Shown one piece after another: positions 8,012-15,930 of a stretch of DNA of 39,625 nt. This DNA comes from Streptomyces inhibens (GTDB taxonomy: Bacteria > Actinomycetota > Actinomycetes > Streptomycetales > Streptomycetaceae): contig NZ_QUAC01000122.1 in the NCBI RefSeq assembly GCF_003389455.1, positions 1 through 39,625 of the forward strand, read 5' to 3'. The notes beneath the pieces were generated by a model. The model saw nothing but the letters and a program-made list of their open reading frames with translations. It was not told the origin of the DNA and did no database searches. Position numbers and translations under genes: made by a program. Positions within the stretch are counted from its first letter, which is position 1; each line of letters starts with the position of its first letter.

Positions 8012-9252
8012 ACGCTTTCCTTCCTGCTGGAGAATCGCTCCTCGACACGGCGGCGGAGATTGCGGCGCTGCGCGCCGACACCCCGGGCTGTGAGTCGGTC
8101 ATCCACTTCAACAACGCGGGCTGCGGCCTGGTGGCCCGCCCGGTCCTCGCGGCGATGACCGACCACCTCCAACTGGAGGCGGAAATCGGCGGATACGAGG
8201 CCTCCGCCGCACGGGAAGTCCAGGTCCGCGACTTCTACGCGTCGATCGCCGACCTCCTGGGCACCGGCCCCGGCAACATCGCCTTCGCCGGCAGCGCGAC
8301 CCATGCGTACACCAAGGCCCTGTCGGCGATCGACTTCCGGGCCGGCGACACCATCCTCACCACGCGCAACGACTTCATCTCCAACCAGATCGCGTTCCTC
8401 GCCCTGCGCAAACGGTTCGGCGTCGAGATCGTCCACGCCCCCGACCACCCCGACGGCAGCGGCGTCGACGTCGGCGCCATGGCGGCGCTCATGCGTTCGC
8501 ACCGCCCCCGCCTCGTCGCCGCGACGCATGTGCCCACCAACTCCGGCCTCGTGCAGCCGGTGGCCGAAATCGGCCGCCACTGCCGGGAGCTGGGCCTGCT
8601 CTACCTCGTGGACGCCTGCCAGTCGGTGGGGCAGTACGCGCTCGACGTGGACGAGATCGGCTGCGATCTGCTCACCGCGACCTGCCGCAAGTTCCTGCGC
8701 GGCCCTCGCGGTTCGGGCTTCCTCTACGTCTCCGACCGCGTTCTGCGGGAGGGCTACGAGCCCCTGTTCATCGACATGTACGGCGCCCGTTGGGTCGGGC
8801 CCGACACGTACCGGCCGGTGGACAGCGCGGCACGGTTCGAGGAGTGGGAGTTCCCGTACGCCACCCTGCTCGGCTGCGCGGCGGCGGTGCGTTACGCCCT
8901 CCGGGTCGGGCTGGAGCCGATCTCCCGCCGGACGCCCGCGCTGGCGGCCCGGCTGCGCGACCAGCTGGCCGGCATCCCCGGTGTACGGGTCCTCGACCGC
9001 GGCCCGGCCCCGGCGGCGCTCGTCACCTTCGAGGTCGAGGGCTGGCAGCCGCAGCCGTTCAAGACGGCCCTGGACGAGCGGGGCATCAACTCGGCCCTGA
9101 GTTTCCGGGAGTTCGCGCAGTACGACTTCAACGACAAGGACGTCGAGTGGTGCCTCCGCCTGTCACCGCACTACTACAACACCGAGGGCGAGGTCGACAC
9201 GGTCGCCGCAGCCGTCGCCGAACTCGCCGAGCACGGGCAGAAGACCCGCTGA
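7996..9252 (+). CDS. PLP-dependent aminotransferase class V-fold enzyme
   Basis: This 418-residue protein is in the class-V aminotransferase/cysteine-desulfurase-like superfamily. Visible elements are HFNNAGCGL (N-terminal substrate/PLP region), ATHVPTNSG (His178), the PLP aspartate and neighbours in VDACQSVGQ (Asp206, Gln209) and the Schiff-base lysine in CRKFLRGPRGSGFL (Lys232). The family includes C-S lyases, desulfurases and epimerases; the reaction here cannot be decided. It is divergent from the MocR regulator with overlapping starts. It also overlaps the exporter gene by one base (TGATG, 9250-9254), so the three genes probably form one functional unit in island segment I. No ribosome site precedes the ATG. 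Confidence 0.88.
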   Translation: MRQQSNAFLPAGESLLDTAAEIAALRADTPGCESVIHFNNAGCGLVARPVLAAMTDHLQLEAEIGGYEASAAREVQVRDFYASIADLLGTGPGNIAFAGSATHAYTKALSAIDFRAGDTILTTRNDFISNQIAFLALRKRFGVEIVHAPDHPDGSGVDVGAMAALMRSHRPRLVAATHVPTNSGLVQPVAEIGRHCRELGLLYLVDACQSVGQYALDVDEIGCDLLTATCRKFLRGPRGSGFLYVSDRVLREGYEPLFIDMYGARWVGPDTYRPVDSAARFEEWEFPYATLLGCAAAVRYALRVGLEPISRRTPALAARLRDQLAGIPGVRVLDRGPAPAALVTFEVEGWQPQPFKTALDERGINSALSFREFAQYDFNDKDVEWCLRLSPHYYNTEGEVDTVAAAVAELAEHGQKTR

Positions 9253-10553
9253 TGGCGTCGGCGCAGGTGGCGGCGGCCGGCCCGGAGGCGGCTGCCGGGA
9301 AACCACCCAGAACCCTCTGGCACAACGGGGACTTCCTCAAGTTCTGGGTGGGCGAGACCGTGTCGCTGCTCGGCACCCAGGTGACGACCCTCGCGCTGCC
9401 CCTCACCGCCATCCGCGCGTTCGGGGCGAGCGACGAACAGGTGGGACTGCTGCGGTTCGTGCAGCTCGCCCCCTACCTCGGCCTCGCCCTGATCTTCGGG
9501 GTGTGGGTGGACCGGGTCCGCAGGCGCAGGGTCATGCTCGCGGCGAACCTGGTCCGGATGGTCCTGCTGGCGCTCGTCCCCGTCCTGTACTGGGCGGACG
9601 CCCTCAGCATGGTCACCCTGACGGTCATCGCGTGCGCCGTCGGTGTCGCGTCGGTGCTGTTCGACGTGAGCTGGATGTCGTACGTCCCCACCCTGGTCCG
9701 CGACCCCGGTCACTATGTCGAGGCGAGCGCGAAGACGGGCGTCAGCTCCTCCACGGCGGATGTGGCGGGGCCCGGTCTGGCGGGCGTCCTGGTGTCGGCG
9801 CTGACCGCACCGGTGGCACTGGTCGTGGACGCCTTCTCGTACCTGGTCTCCGTGATCTCCCTGCTCATCCGCACACCCGAGCCGCGTCCGGAGCAGGGCG
9901 CCCGCCGCCACATCTGGTCGGAGCTGCGGGACGGCCTCGGCTGGGTCATGAGGAACAGGATCCTGCGAGCCCTGGCGCTCGTCGGGTTCTGCTGCAACTT
10001 CTCCATGATCACCGTATGGACGATGTTCCTGCTCCACGGCACACATGACCTGCATCTCGCCCCGTCGGTTCTCGGTGGCATCTTCGCCACGGCCTCGGTG
10101 GGCGGCCTCATCGGCGCGTTGATCTCCGGACGGGTGATCAAGCGGTTCCGCCTCGGACGCGTCTACTTGCTGGCCCAGTCGGCCCTGCTGCTCGGCCCGA
10201 CCCTCCTCGCCACCGCCGCCGGACCGAACTGGCTGGTGATCGCGATGTGCGTGGCGTCCTTCTTCGTCACGTACCTGGGACTCGGCGTCGCCAATGTCAT
10301 CATCGTCAGCCTCCGGCAGACGAGCACTCCCGCGTCGATGATGGGGCGGATGACCGCAGCTTTCCGGACGCTGCTGTTCGGCGGCGGCGCACTCGGTGGC
10401 CTGTCCGCCGGTCTCCTGACCGGCGCACTCGGCGGCAAAGGCGCCCTGACCGCCGCGGCGATCGGCTCCGCCGCCGTCGCGATCGGACTCGTCGCGTCCC
10501 CGGTCACCAGGCTGGCAGCACTGCCGTCACCGGCGGAGCTACGTGTGCAGTGA
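9252..10553 (+). CDS. MFS exporter, DHA3-like (12 TM)
   Basis: The 433-residue membrane protein starts with a hydrophilic leader, then FLKFWVGETVSLLGTQVTTLALPL, typical of the DHA3/enterobactin-exporter-like MFS group. The motif-A-like loop FGVWVDRVRRRRVML lies between TM2 and TM3. About 12 hydrophobic segments follow, with a central loop (RTPEPRPEQGARRHIW). The start ATG overlaps the aminotransferase stop codon, indicating translational coupling and probably export of the product or substrate of that enzyme. A longer open frame upstream merely shadows the aminotransferase gene. Confidence 0.88.
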   Translation: MASAQVAAAGPEAAAGKPPRTLWHNGDFLKFWVGETVSLLGTQVTTLALPLTAIRAFGASDEQVGLLRFVQLAPYLGLALIFGVWVDRVRRRRVMLAANLVRMVLLALVPVLYWADALSMVTLTVIACAVGVASVLFDVSWMSYVPTLVRDPGHYVEASAKTGVSSSTADVAGPGLAGVLVSALTAPVALVVDAFSYLVSVISLLIRTPEPRPEQGARRHIWSELRDGLGWVMRNRILRALALVGFCCNFSMITVWTMFLLHGTHDLHLAPSVLGGIFATASVGGLIGALISGRVIKRFRLGRVYLLAQSALLLGPTLLATAAGPNWLVIAMCVASFFVTYLGLGVANVIIVSLRQTSTPASMMGRMTAAFRTLLFGGGALGGLSAGLLTGALGGKGALTAAAIGSAAVAIGLVASPVTRLAALPSPAELRVQ

Positions 10554-10842
10554 ACGCCAACGCCGTCGTACCGAGGCCGTCGTGGTGTGCCTTCCGCGAT
10601 CGCGGCTTCGCCGCCGGAGACGGGGACGGAAGCCGGTTCCGCCGGGGGGACAAGCGCCTTGAGCCCTTGAGCCTGCGTTCCTCCGGACGGCGCGTTCGAT
10701 CGTGTGTTCCAGACCGCCGAGGCGACGGAAGGCGCGGAATTTCCAGCAACGCGGGGAGCCTCTCGGGCGTTTCGTCCGCCGTGGCCGGCCGGCCGCTCGA
10801 GCACGCCGGGCGTCCCTGACCGTACATACCGCTGATCTGGTG

Positions 10843-10875
10843 CCCCGGCAGGATTCGAACCTGCGACATCCGCTT
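10843..10875 (-). repeat. Attachment-core copy B (3' half of tRNA-Arg)
   Basis: This is a second 33-bp copy of the tRNA-Arg 3' half, in direct orientation with the others and differing from the tRNA core by one base (ACATCC in place of ACACCC). Unlike copies A and C it is not followed by the conserved hairpin and iterons; the flanks diverge after GCTTCAGAAGCGGGATCG. It marks the boundary between segments I and II. Confidence 0.8.
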
Positions 10876-10945
10876 CAGAAGCGGGATCGCACTGGAGACT
10901 CGTTGAGTGATGGAGGCGCTGGCGGGGCGGCCGATTAGGGAGCGT

Positions 10946-10971
10946 CCGGTGAGTCACCCACGACTCACCGG
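10946..10971 (-). terminator. Hairpin terminator of the CYTH operon
   Basis: A perfect 10-bp inverted repeat (CCGGTGAGTC 10946-10955, GACTCACCGG 10962-10971) with a 6-nt loop lies seven bases downstream of the CYTH stop codon. There is no T-tract, as is common in Streptomyces. Confidence 0.65.
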
Positions 10972-10978
10972 GCGAACT

Positions 10979-11551
10979 CTAGGCGCGCTGCCTGAGCACC
11001 AAGTCACGGTAGGGAAGCGCAACCGTGGGATGGCCGAAGATACCGAGGCGCTTTTCGATGTCCTCGACGAGTTCGGCAGCGCCGGCGGCCGTGGCCCGGT
11101 TGACCTCCGTTTCAACGAAGGTGCCGACTCCGCTGACGGTGTCGATGCTGACCGTGACGCCGGGGGTGTCCGGGTGGCGGTAGCTGGTGCGGGTCTTCTC
11201 GACGCGGACCAACTCACGCATTCCGATAGAGGTAAGCAGCCTCTCGGCTGTGAGTGCCTGCTTGCCCTCGCGGAGGATGACGTTCGTCTCGACCTTGGAC
11301 ACCACGTCGTCACGATTGTGGGTCGTCGGGTTGGAGGCAGGCTTGTAGGTGATCTCTGCGAAGTCGCCCCTTCGCCGGACCCGCAGGCATTCGACCGTCT
11401 TCATGTAGTCGATGTCCGGGCGGCTGTAGTACGTGTCGATCTCGGTCACGGGCGCTTCCGCCACGTAGCCAAGCTCAGCGAGTAAGGGAGTGATGCTGCT
11501 GCCGTCGTCCGGAAGCTCTCGCTTCCGCTCTACCTCGATGGTGTCGGTCAT
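10979..11551 (-). CDS. CYTH-domain protein (class IV adenylate cyclase / triphosphate-binding type)
   Basis: The 190-residue protein carries the CYTH signature ExExK in IEVERKRE (Glu6, Glu8, Lys10), a YYSRPD segment, the phosphate-binding arginines ECLRVRRRG, the lysine strand AEITYKP, and the late acidic strand SIDTVSGVGTFVETEVNR. CYTH tunnel-fold proteins bind triphosphates with divalent metal. Known activities are class IV adenylate cyclase, thiamine triphosphatase and inorganic triphosphatase. Ligand residues are present, so it should be active, but the substrate is unknown. ATG 11551 has an excellent AGGAGGGTGA ribosome site that itself contains the methyltransferase stop, so the two are translationally coupled. 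It is the last gene of a three-gene operon in segment II. Confidence 0.85.
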   Translation of the reverse strand: MTDTIEVERKRELPDDGSSITPLLAELGYVAEAPVTEIDTYYSRPDIDYMKTVECLRVRRRGDFAEITYKPASNPTTHNRDDVVSKVETNVILREGKQALTAERLLTSIGMRELVRVEKTRTSYRHPDTPGVTVSIDTVSGVGTFVETEVNRATAAGAAELVEDIEKRLGIFGHPTVALPYRDLVLRQRA

Positions 11552-11555
11552 GTGG

Positions 11556-12971
11556 TCACCCTCCTGTGTTGACCGCCGAGTACATGCGGGCAAGGTTCGC
11601 CCTGCTGCACCACTGCTGTACTGAGTGCATGGCGGACTGTAGGGCGTCCGAGTCCGTGAGTGGGATGTTCGAGAACAGCACGAGTTGCTTCGCGTCCCGC
11701 AAGGGATTGGGTAACGCGCGGCGAAGATAGCGGTTGTAGTAGCTCCGGTCGCGCTGGACCACGTCTTCCACCTGGACTGGCATCAGCACGGTTCGGTTGT
11801 CCTGGTTGGACTCGGTGGAGCTGACGGCGAACGTCGCGAGCAGAGTGTCGACCGTCATGTACGCGTAGGTTTCACGTCCCTCGCGCGTGTTCCAGTGCTC
11901 CCAGACTTCTTGGCACTCTCCCTCGCAGACTTCCGCCGACGCGAGGAATTGTGAGAGTGCGATATCGGTGCATTGATCGAAGATGTCCCCATCCACGGTG
12001 TAGTGGTCGGCGTATCGCTCGCTTAGGGCGAGCATCATCGTCTTCTGAGAGATCGGGAGCCAGTCCGTATCCGTCAAGCGGTAGTGCACCCGTTTGTGTC
12101 CGGTCTTGGCATCGATCCAGTCCGAGGCCAACTGTCCGTCGAGGACCGGCACGAAACCGAGCACCCCGGAACGCCAGACGTGATCCCGCAGCGTGATGTA
12201 GTGCCGTTGCACCTCGCGGAAGATCCCGATGGGTGCGGAGATGAACACATGGGTGCCGTTGGCGATTTCGTCCACGGGGATGATGCGCGAATCCTGCCGA
12301 ACGATTACCTCGTCGTGTTCTCCGTGGTAGGGGTGCGTCCCTTCGCGGAGGTACTGCGGCAGGAACATCCGGAGGAATTGAACCCAGGATTTTGCCCCGT
12401 AAGTCTGCACTGCACGATCATGCAGGGAGCCGCCGTCTACCGCGTATACGTCGCGGTAGGCGAACAGGCCACCTTCCCTCAGTACGATGGGGATCGTCCG
12501 GATCATGGAGTGCAGGCCGGCATACCCGCCGCCGTAGCTGTACACCTCGTGCATGAGAGCCGAGGCGCTGATCACGTCTACAGGGTCGGTGACCAGTGTC
12601 CCGATGTCCTGCGCAAAGCCGGTCACCAGGTCACACGTGCCAACCTTGCCGAATTCCGCCATAGCCTGATGGAGCGACGTTGAGACAACGCCGGGAACCT
12701 CAACGAGGGTGAGGTTCACGTTCCGGTGTCCGTGCCCGCCGGCGGCGAGGCGGGAGGCCAGGAAGGTGACGGCCGAGCCTCCGCCCGGTCCGATCTCCAC
12801 CAGCCGAGGACGGTCCCGTTCGACTCGCTGTAGTGCCTGGTACGCGAGGTAGCCCTTTTCCTCCCCATGTGCGTTGGCTGCTACGTCCAGGTAGCCGGCC
12901 GCGGTCTTGGACTCGGTCGCGAATTTCGATGCAATCAACTTGCGCCCCCATGAGATTGAGTTGCAGAGCAT
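11556..12971 (-). CDS. SAM-dependent methyltransferase with a large unknown C-terminal region
   Basis: The product is 471 residues. Residues about 1-190 look like a class I Rossmann methyltransferase: motif I LVEIGPGGGSAVTFLASRL, an acidic strand end LTLVEVPG, and the motif IV region DPVDVISASALMHEV. The following 280 residues (YGAKSWVQFLRMFLPQYL to the end) match no family I know and are unusually poor in Ala/Arg for this genome. ATG 12971 has no clear ribosome site and follows a small hairpin. A TTG nine codons downstream behind GGGGGCG is an alternative start. It is flanked by DUF6624 upstream (26-bp gap) and CYTH downstream (4-bp gap). Composition is visibly lower in GC than the core genes, suggesting transfer. 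Confidence 0.75.
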   Translation of the reverse strand: MLCNSISWGRKLIASKFATESKTAAGYLDVAANAHGEEKGYLAYQALQRVERDRPRLVEIGPGGGSAVTFLASRLAAGGHGHRNVNLTLVEVPGVVSTSLHQAMAEFGKVGTCDLVTGFAQDIGTLVTDPVDVISASALMHEVYSYGGGYAGLHSMIRTIPIVLREGGLFAYRDVYAVDGGSLHDRAVQTYGAKSWVQFLRMFLPQYLREGTHPYHGEHDEVIVRQDSRIIPVDEIANGTHVFISAPIGIFREVQRHYITLRDHVWRSGVLGFVPVLDGQLASDWIDAKTGHKRVHYRLTDTDWLPISQKTMMLALSERYADHYTVDGDIFDQCTDIALSQFLASAEVCEGECQEVWEHWNTREGRETYAYMTVDTLLATFAVSSTESNQDNRTVLMPVQVEDVVQRDRSYYNRYLRRALPNPLRDAKQLVLFSNIPLTDSDALQSAMHSVQQWCSRANLARMYSAVNTGG

Positions 12972-12997
12972 CCGGGGTTCGAGCCCGGCCCCGTCGA

Positions 12998-13558
12998 TTA
13001 GCAGGCGGTGCTTTCCGTGGTGGGAGGTTCGAGCGGGGGGTACAGAGTCCGGATGAGCACTTGGAACACATCGAAGGGTTCGAGGCCCATCTCGGCTCGG
13101 CGGACGTCGAGCTGGTCGGGGTCGTCAACGGCGTACGGGACCGGGGTTCCGGTCTGGATGTAGCTGAATTGCGTGCCGTAGAGCTGCGGCTGGCCGGCGA
13201 TGATGCGGCACCGGTCGGTGAGGTGAGCGAGCTGCTTCGGGGTCGCCTCGCCGGCGCGTACGGCCTCCTCGACCAGGGCAAGGGCGTGTTGCTGAAACTC
13301 GGGATTGGCGGTGGCGTGCTGGGCGATCCACCAGGCCGCAACGGCCCCGATTTCGCCCACCAGCGAGCGACCCGGCCACCCGTGCGCGGCGATGATTTGC
13401 CGAAGCGTCCCGGTGGCCTTGTCCTCGATCTCGCGCAGCGCGATCTGATCGGTTTCATGGGCCGGCGGTGCGGCCTGTTCTTGGGCTGCTTGGTGCCTTC
13501 TCTTGAGGTCCAAGAGGGTCAACGCGATCTGCGGTTGACTCGGTCGCGAGGCACTCAT
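12998..13558 (-). CDS. DUF6624 family protein
   Basis: The 186-residue protein has the hallmarks I associate with DUF6624: IIAAHGWPGRSLVGEIGAVAAW, IAQHATANPEFQ, LAHLTDRCRIIAGQPQLYGTQF and VDDPDQLDVRRAEMGLEP. No function is established for the family. A strong AGGAGG ribosome site precedes ATG 13558. It is the first gene of the DUF6624-methyltransferase-CYTH operon and is divergent from the XRE regulator. The 26-bp gap before the methyltransferase contains a 5-bp-stem hairpin (CCGGG-loop-CCCGG, 12972-12988). Confidence 0.82.
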   Translation of the reverse strand: MSASRPSQPQIALTLLDLKRRHQAAQEQAAPPAHETDQIALREIEDKATGTLRQIIAAHGWPGRSLVGEIGAVAAWWIAQHATANPEFQQHALALVEEAVRAGEATPKQLAHLTDRCRIIAGQPQLYGTQFSYIQTGTPVPYAVDDPDQLDVRRAEMGLEPFDVFQVLIRTLYPPLEPPTTESTAC

Positions 13559-13648
13559 CGTGTGTCCTCCTGATCAATGGGGGAAGACGGGCCGTTGTTG
13601 CGCACCCCCAGTGCATCGCGTGAGCAGGAGGCACGCGTGCTGCGCGAC

Positions 13649-13669
13649 CGGACGTTTAGGCGGACGTTT
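13649..13669 (+). promoter_or_regulatory. Direct repeat in the DUF6624/XRE divergent promoter
   Basis: Two copies of CGGACGTTT (13649-13657 and 13661-13669) are spaced 12 bp start to start in the 176-bp divergent intergenic region. A TAnnnT element (TACGGT) follows at 13696. Operator for the XRE protein is a guess from location. Confidence 0.35.
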
Positions 13670-13734
13670 TCCACCACGCCATGCGGCCAACTCACTACGG
13701 TGTGGGGACAATCCGCGATGGCGAGGGGAAGCGC

Positions 13735-15012
13735 ATGGCGGGCAAGGTCACGAAGGGACTGGCGGGCTTACGACAGGCAGCGGGTCACACGCAGCAGTCG
13801 TTCGTGGTGGCGTTCATGGATGAAGCCGCACGGCTCGGCATCGACGCCTCGCTCAGCGTGCGGCAGCTGCGGCGATGGGAGCGCGAGACACCGCCGCCGT
13901 TGCCCCACCCGAGCCAGCAGGTCGTATTGGAAGCCATGCTCGGCGTGCCACTGGCCGAGACGGGATTCGACGTTCCTGGACATCGCATGACGGTTGCGGC
14001 GCCCATCAGCGACGCTGGAGGAGTGAAGAGGAGAACGTTCGTCGCCGACACCGGTGCCCTCGCCGCGGGAGCCTTCTTCCCCACCAGGCCAGGCCCGCGC
14101 ATCGGCACGGCCGACCTCGGCCGGCTGCGCACGCGGTTGGACGGCCTCTATCAGACGGACCACACAGAAGGCAGCGTGCCGGCGATGGCGGAGGCGCGCC
14201 GCATCGAGGGCGAGATCACCGGGGTCCTCGGCGCCGCCTCGTACACCTCTCGCATCGGACGCGAGCTCCAGACCATGCTCGCTGAACTGCATGGCCACCG
14301 AGCCTGGTACGGCTATGACGGCGGCCTTATCGACGAGGGCCGTGTCGCATGTATCGAGGCTCTCGCGGCGGCGCAGCTCGTCGACAACCCCCTCCTACAG
14401 GTCTCCGTACTGGAGACCCTTGTGCTCCTCGCGATCAAGGCAGGGCGGGCGTGGGAAGCCGCAAGTGCGGTCGAGAACGCCTACCGCCTCGCCACCAGTG
14501 CGGGTGCAGGGCACACGGTGCATCTCGTGATCGCGTTGCGTGACGCCAATGTCGCTACCCATACCGGAGACCTATCCGGGGCGCGCCGTGCCCTGAGTCG
14601 TGCCGTGACCTTCCAGGGGCGCGCGGACGCGGACACGGAGGTGCCCAACTGGGCGCAGTTCGCCGGTCCGTTCGAGGTCGACTACGCCACGGCCGACATG
14701 TACGTGCGTGCCGCGCAGCCCAAACGCGCCGTGCCCTTCCTGCATGCCGCCGTGCGAGGCATCGGTGGCGATCTTGCCCGCAACAGCGCCTCGTACCGTG
14801 TGAAACTCGCGGGTGTACTTCTCGATGCCGGGGAAGCCGATGAGGCGTGTGGGGAGATGAGCGCCGTTCTCGACGCGTGCGGGGGCATCGCTTCTCCGCG
14901 GCTGCTGGGCAAGATCCGAGAGTTTCAGCGAGCCGCTTGCCGAGTCGACAGCACGGCGGCTCGCGAGTGTGGCGAGCGCATCCGTGAGACCGTCCGAGGG
15001 GGTACCGCGTGA
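13735..15012 (+). CDS. XRE-like helix-turn-helix regulator with C-terminal TPR-like region
   Basis: The product is about 425 residues. The N-terminus (LAGLRQAAGHTQQSFVVAFM ... LSVRQLRRWERETPPPLPHP) is a Cro/C1-like helix-turn-helix. RRTFVADTGALAAGAFFP follows, a linker common in Streptomyces regulators of this build. The remainder is an all-helical, TPR-like array (residues about 130-410). Such proteins usually sense small molecules or peptides. ATG 13735 is chosen for the GAGGGGAAGCGC ribosome site; an upstream ATG at 13681 lacks one. The stop overlaps the GTG start of the GNAT gene (GTGA, 15009-15012). Confidence 0.82.
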   Translation: MAGKVTKGLAGLRQAAGHTQQSFVVAFMDEAARLGIDASLSVRQLRRWERETPPPLPHPSQQVVLEAMLGVPLAETGFDVPGHRMTVAAPISDAGGVKRRTFVADTGALAAGAFFPTRPGPRIGTADLGRLRTRLDGLYQTDHTEGSVPAMAEARRIEGEITGVLGAASYTSRIGRELQTMLAELHGHRAWYGYDGGLIDEGRVACIEALAAAQLVDNPLLQVSVLETLVLLAIKAGRAWEAASAVENAYRLATSAGAGHTVHLVIALRDANVATHTGDLSGARRALSRAVTFQGRADADTEVPNWAQFAGPFEVDYATADMYVRAAQPKRAVPFLHAAVRGIGGDLARNSASYRVKLAGVLLDAGEADEACGEMSAVLDACGGIASPRLLGKIREFQRAACRVDSTAARECGERIRETVRGGTA

Positions 15013-15575
15013 CGCAGCAGGAATCCATCAGTGTCGAGTACTTGGACGGGCCGGCGGCCGCGCAGGCCGAAGACAAGATCAGGCTGGTCTACGCCGAGGC
15101 GTTCGCCGAGCCGCCCTACAACGAGACCGAGGACGACGTCGCGGCAACCTTCCGGCGCTTCCGCTCGCAGACCCGCAAACGCACATTCCGCGGCGCGCTG
15201 GCCCGCACCGGGGGTGGCGAGCCGGTCGGTATCGCGTACGGCTACCCGCTCGGTCCCAACACGGGGTGGTGGGATCAGCTCACCCAACCAGTACCCGACG
15301 ACATGCGTCGCGAGGACGGGCGCCGGACCTTCGGTCTTATGGAGATCGCCGTACGTGGACCGTGGCGCGGGCGCGGAATCGCCGGCCGCCTGCACGAGAC
15401 CTTGCTTGCCGGCACCGAGGCCGAGCGCGTGCTGCTCAACGTTCACCCGGACAGCAAGGCGGCGCAGGCGGCATACCGGGCGTGGGGCTATCGAAAGATC
15501 GGCGAGGCACGTCCGTGGGAGGGTGCGGACGTTCATGACGTGATGATGCTCGACCTGCGCCGGACGGTCTCGTAA
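15009..15575 (+). CDS. GNAT family N-acetyltransferase
   Basis: This 188-residue acetyl-CoA-dependent acyltransferase shows FGLMEIAVRGPWRGRGIAGRLHETLL, which contains beta4 and the pyrophosphate-binding motif A (RGRGIA). The beta5 region ERVLLNVHPDSKAAQAAYRAWGY follows, with the conserved aromatic end. The substrate is unknown. It starts at GTG 15009, overlapping the XRE stop by four bases, so the two genes are coupled. It ends 115 bp before att copy C, making it the right-most gene of segment II. Confidence 0.88.
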   Translation: MTQQESISVEYLDGPAAAQAEDKIRLVYAEAFAEPPYNETEDDVAATFRRFRSQTRKRTFRGALARTGGGEPVGIAYGYPLGPNTGWWDQLTQPVPDDMRREDGRRTFGLMEIAVRGPWRGRGIAGRLHETLLAGTEAERVLLNVHPDSKAAQAAYRAWGYRKIGEARPWEGADVHDVMMLDLRRTVS

Positions 15576-15623
15576 GGGGCAGGTGGCCGGGCGCCTCTAC
15601 GGTTCGCCGCCGGGCTGATCGGG

Positions 15624-15653
15624 CTGCCCGCCTGGGAAGTCCCAGACGGGCAG
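15624..15653 (+). terminator. Hairpin terminator after the GNAT gene
   Basis: CTGCCCG (15624-15630) and CGGGCAG (15647-15653) enclose CTGGG-AAGT-CCCAG, giving a 12-bp stem with one internal mismatch and a tetraloop 48 bp past the stop codon. There is no T-run. Confidence 0.65.
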
Positions 15654-15690
15654 TCGTGAAACGCGCTCTGTTCAGGCGTTTCCCTCCGTG

Positions 15691-15723
15691 CCCCGGCAGG
15701 GTTTGAACCTGCGACACCCGCTT
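15691..15723 (-). repeat. Attachment-core copy C (3' half of tRNA-Arg)
   Basis: This third 33-bp direct copy differs from the tRNA core at two positions (GGGTTTGAACC in place of GGATTCGAACC). It marks the boundary between segments II and III and begins the second att module. Confidence 0.8.
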
Positions 15724-15878
15724 CAGGGGCGGGTTCGAATCCGTTTCCGTTGGTGTTCGTTCCTGCCGCGTGGTGCTGTTCTACCTGATCAGAGCCACGC
15801 GGCAGGATCGTCAATCCTGTCCAGGTCGGCCTATGTTGTGCCGTCCGCGCACGCACCGCTCACGCACCCCTCACGCAT
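15691..15878. other. att module C: core, 13-bp hairpin and three 11-bp iterons
   Basis: The core is followed by a hairpin with a 13-bp perfect stem (TCCTGCCGCGTGG 15761-15773, CCACGCGGCAGGA 15795-15807) and a 21-nt loop. Three 11-bp iterons then follow (15846-15856, 15857-15867, 15868-15878; core KCACGCA). Core, hairpin, 43-bp gap and iterons occur in the same order and spacing as in module A. No gene lies between 15576 and 15930. Confidence 0.65.
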
Positions 15879-15930
15879 GCGGGGGCACTCTGCCCGGTGG
15901 CAGAGCCGGTGGGGTTCTTGCTGGTGTGGC

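Larger units (their letters stand above)
10554..10978. other. 425-bp junction between island segments I and II
   Basis: This region has no credible gene. From 10554 to about 10842 nothing recognisable was found. It then holds att core copy B (10843) and a hairpin (10946). Open frames across it owe part of their sequence to the tRNA-derived repeat (signature VAGSNPAG) and are rejected. Confidence 0.6.

Noticed and set aside
8790..9251. Extension of the MFS exporter frame back to 8790
   Set aside because: That part lies inside the aminotransferase gene in another frame and is Arg/Gly-rich shadow sequence.
10504..10957. Open frames with signatures such as VAGSNPAG or SQVRILPG on the minus strand (similar near 5722-5978, 15436-15856 and 19600-19900)
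   Set aside because: These are translations of the tRNA T-arm/att sequence and not proteins.
12961..13000. Possible tRNA T-arm (CCGGGGTTCGAGCCCGG) upstream of the methyltransferase
   Set aside because: No acceptor, D-arm or anticodon arm can be drawn on either strand; treated as a small hairpin in the 26-bp intergenic gap.
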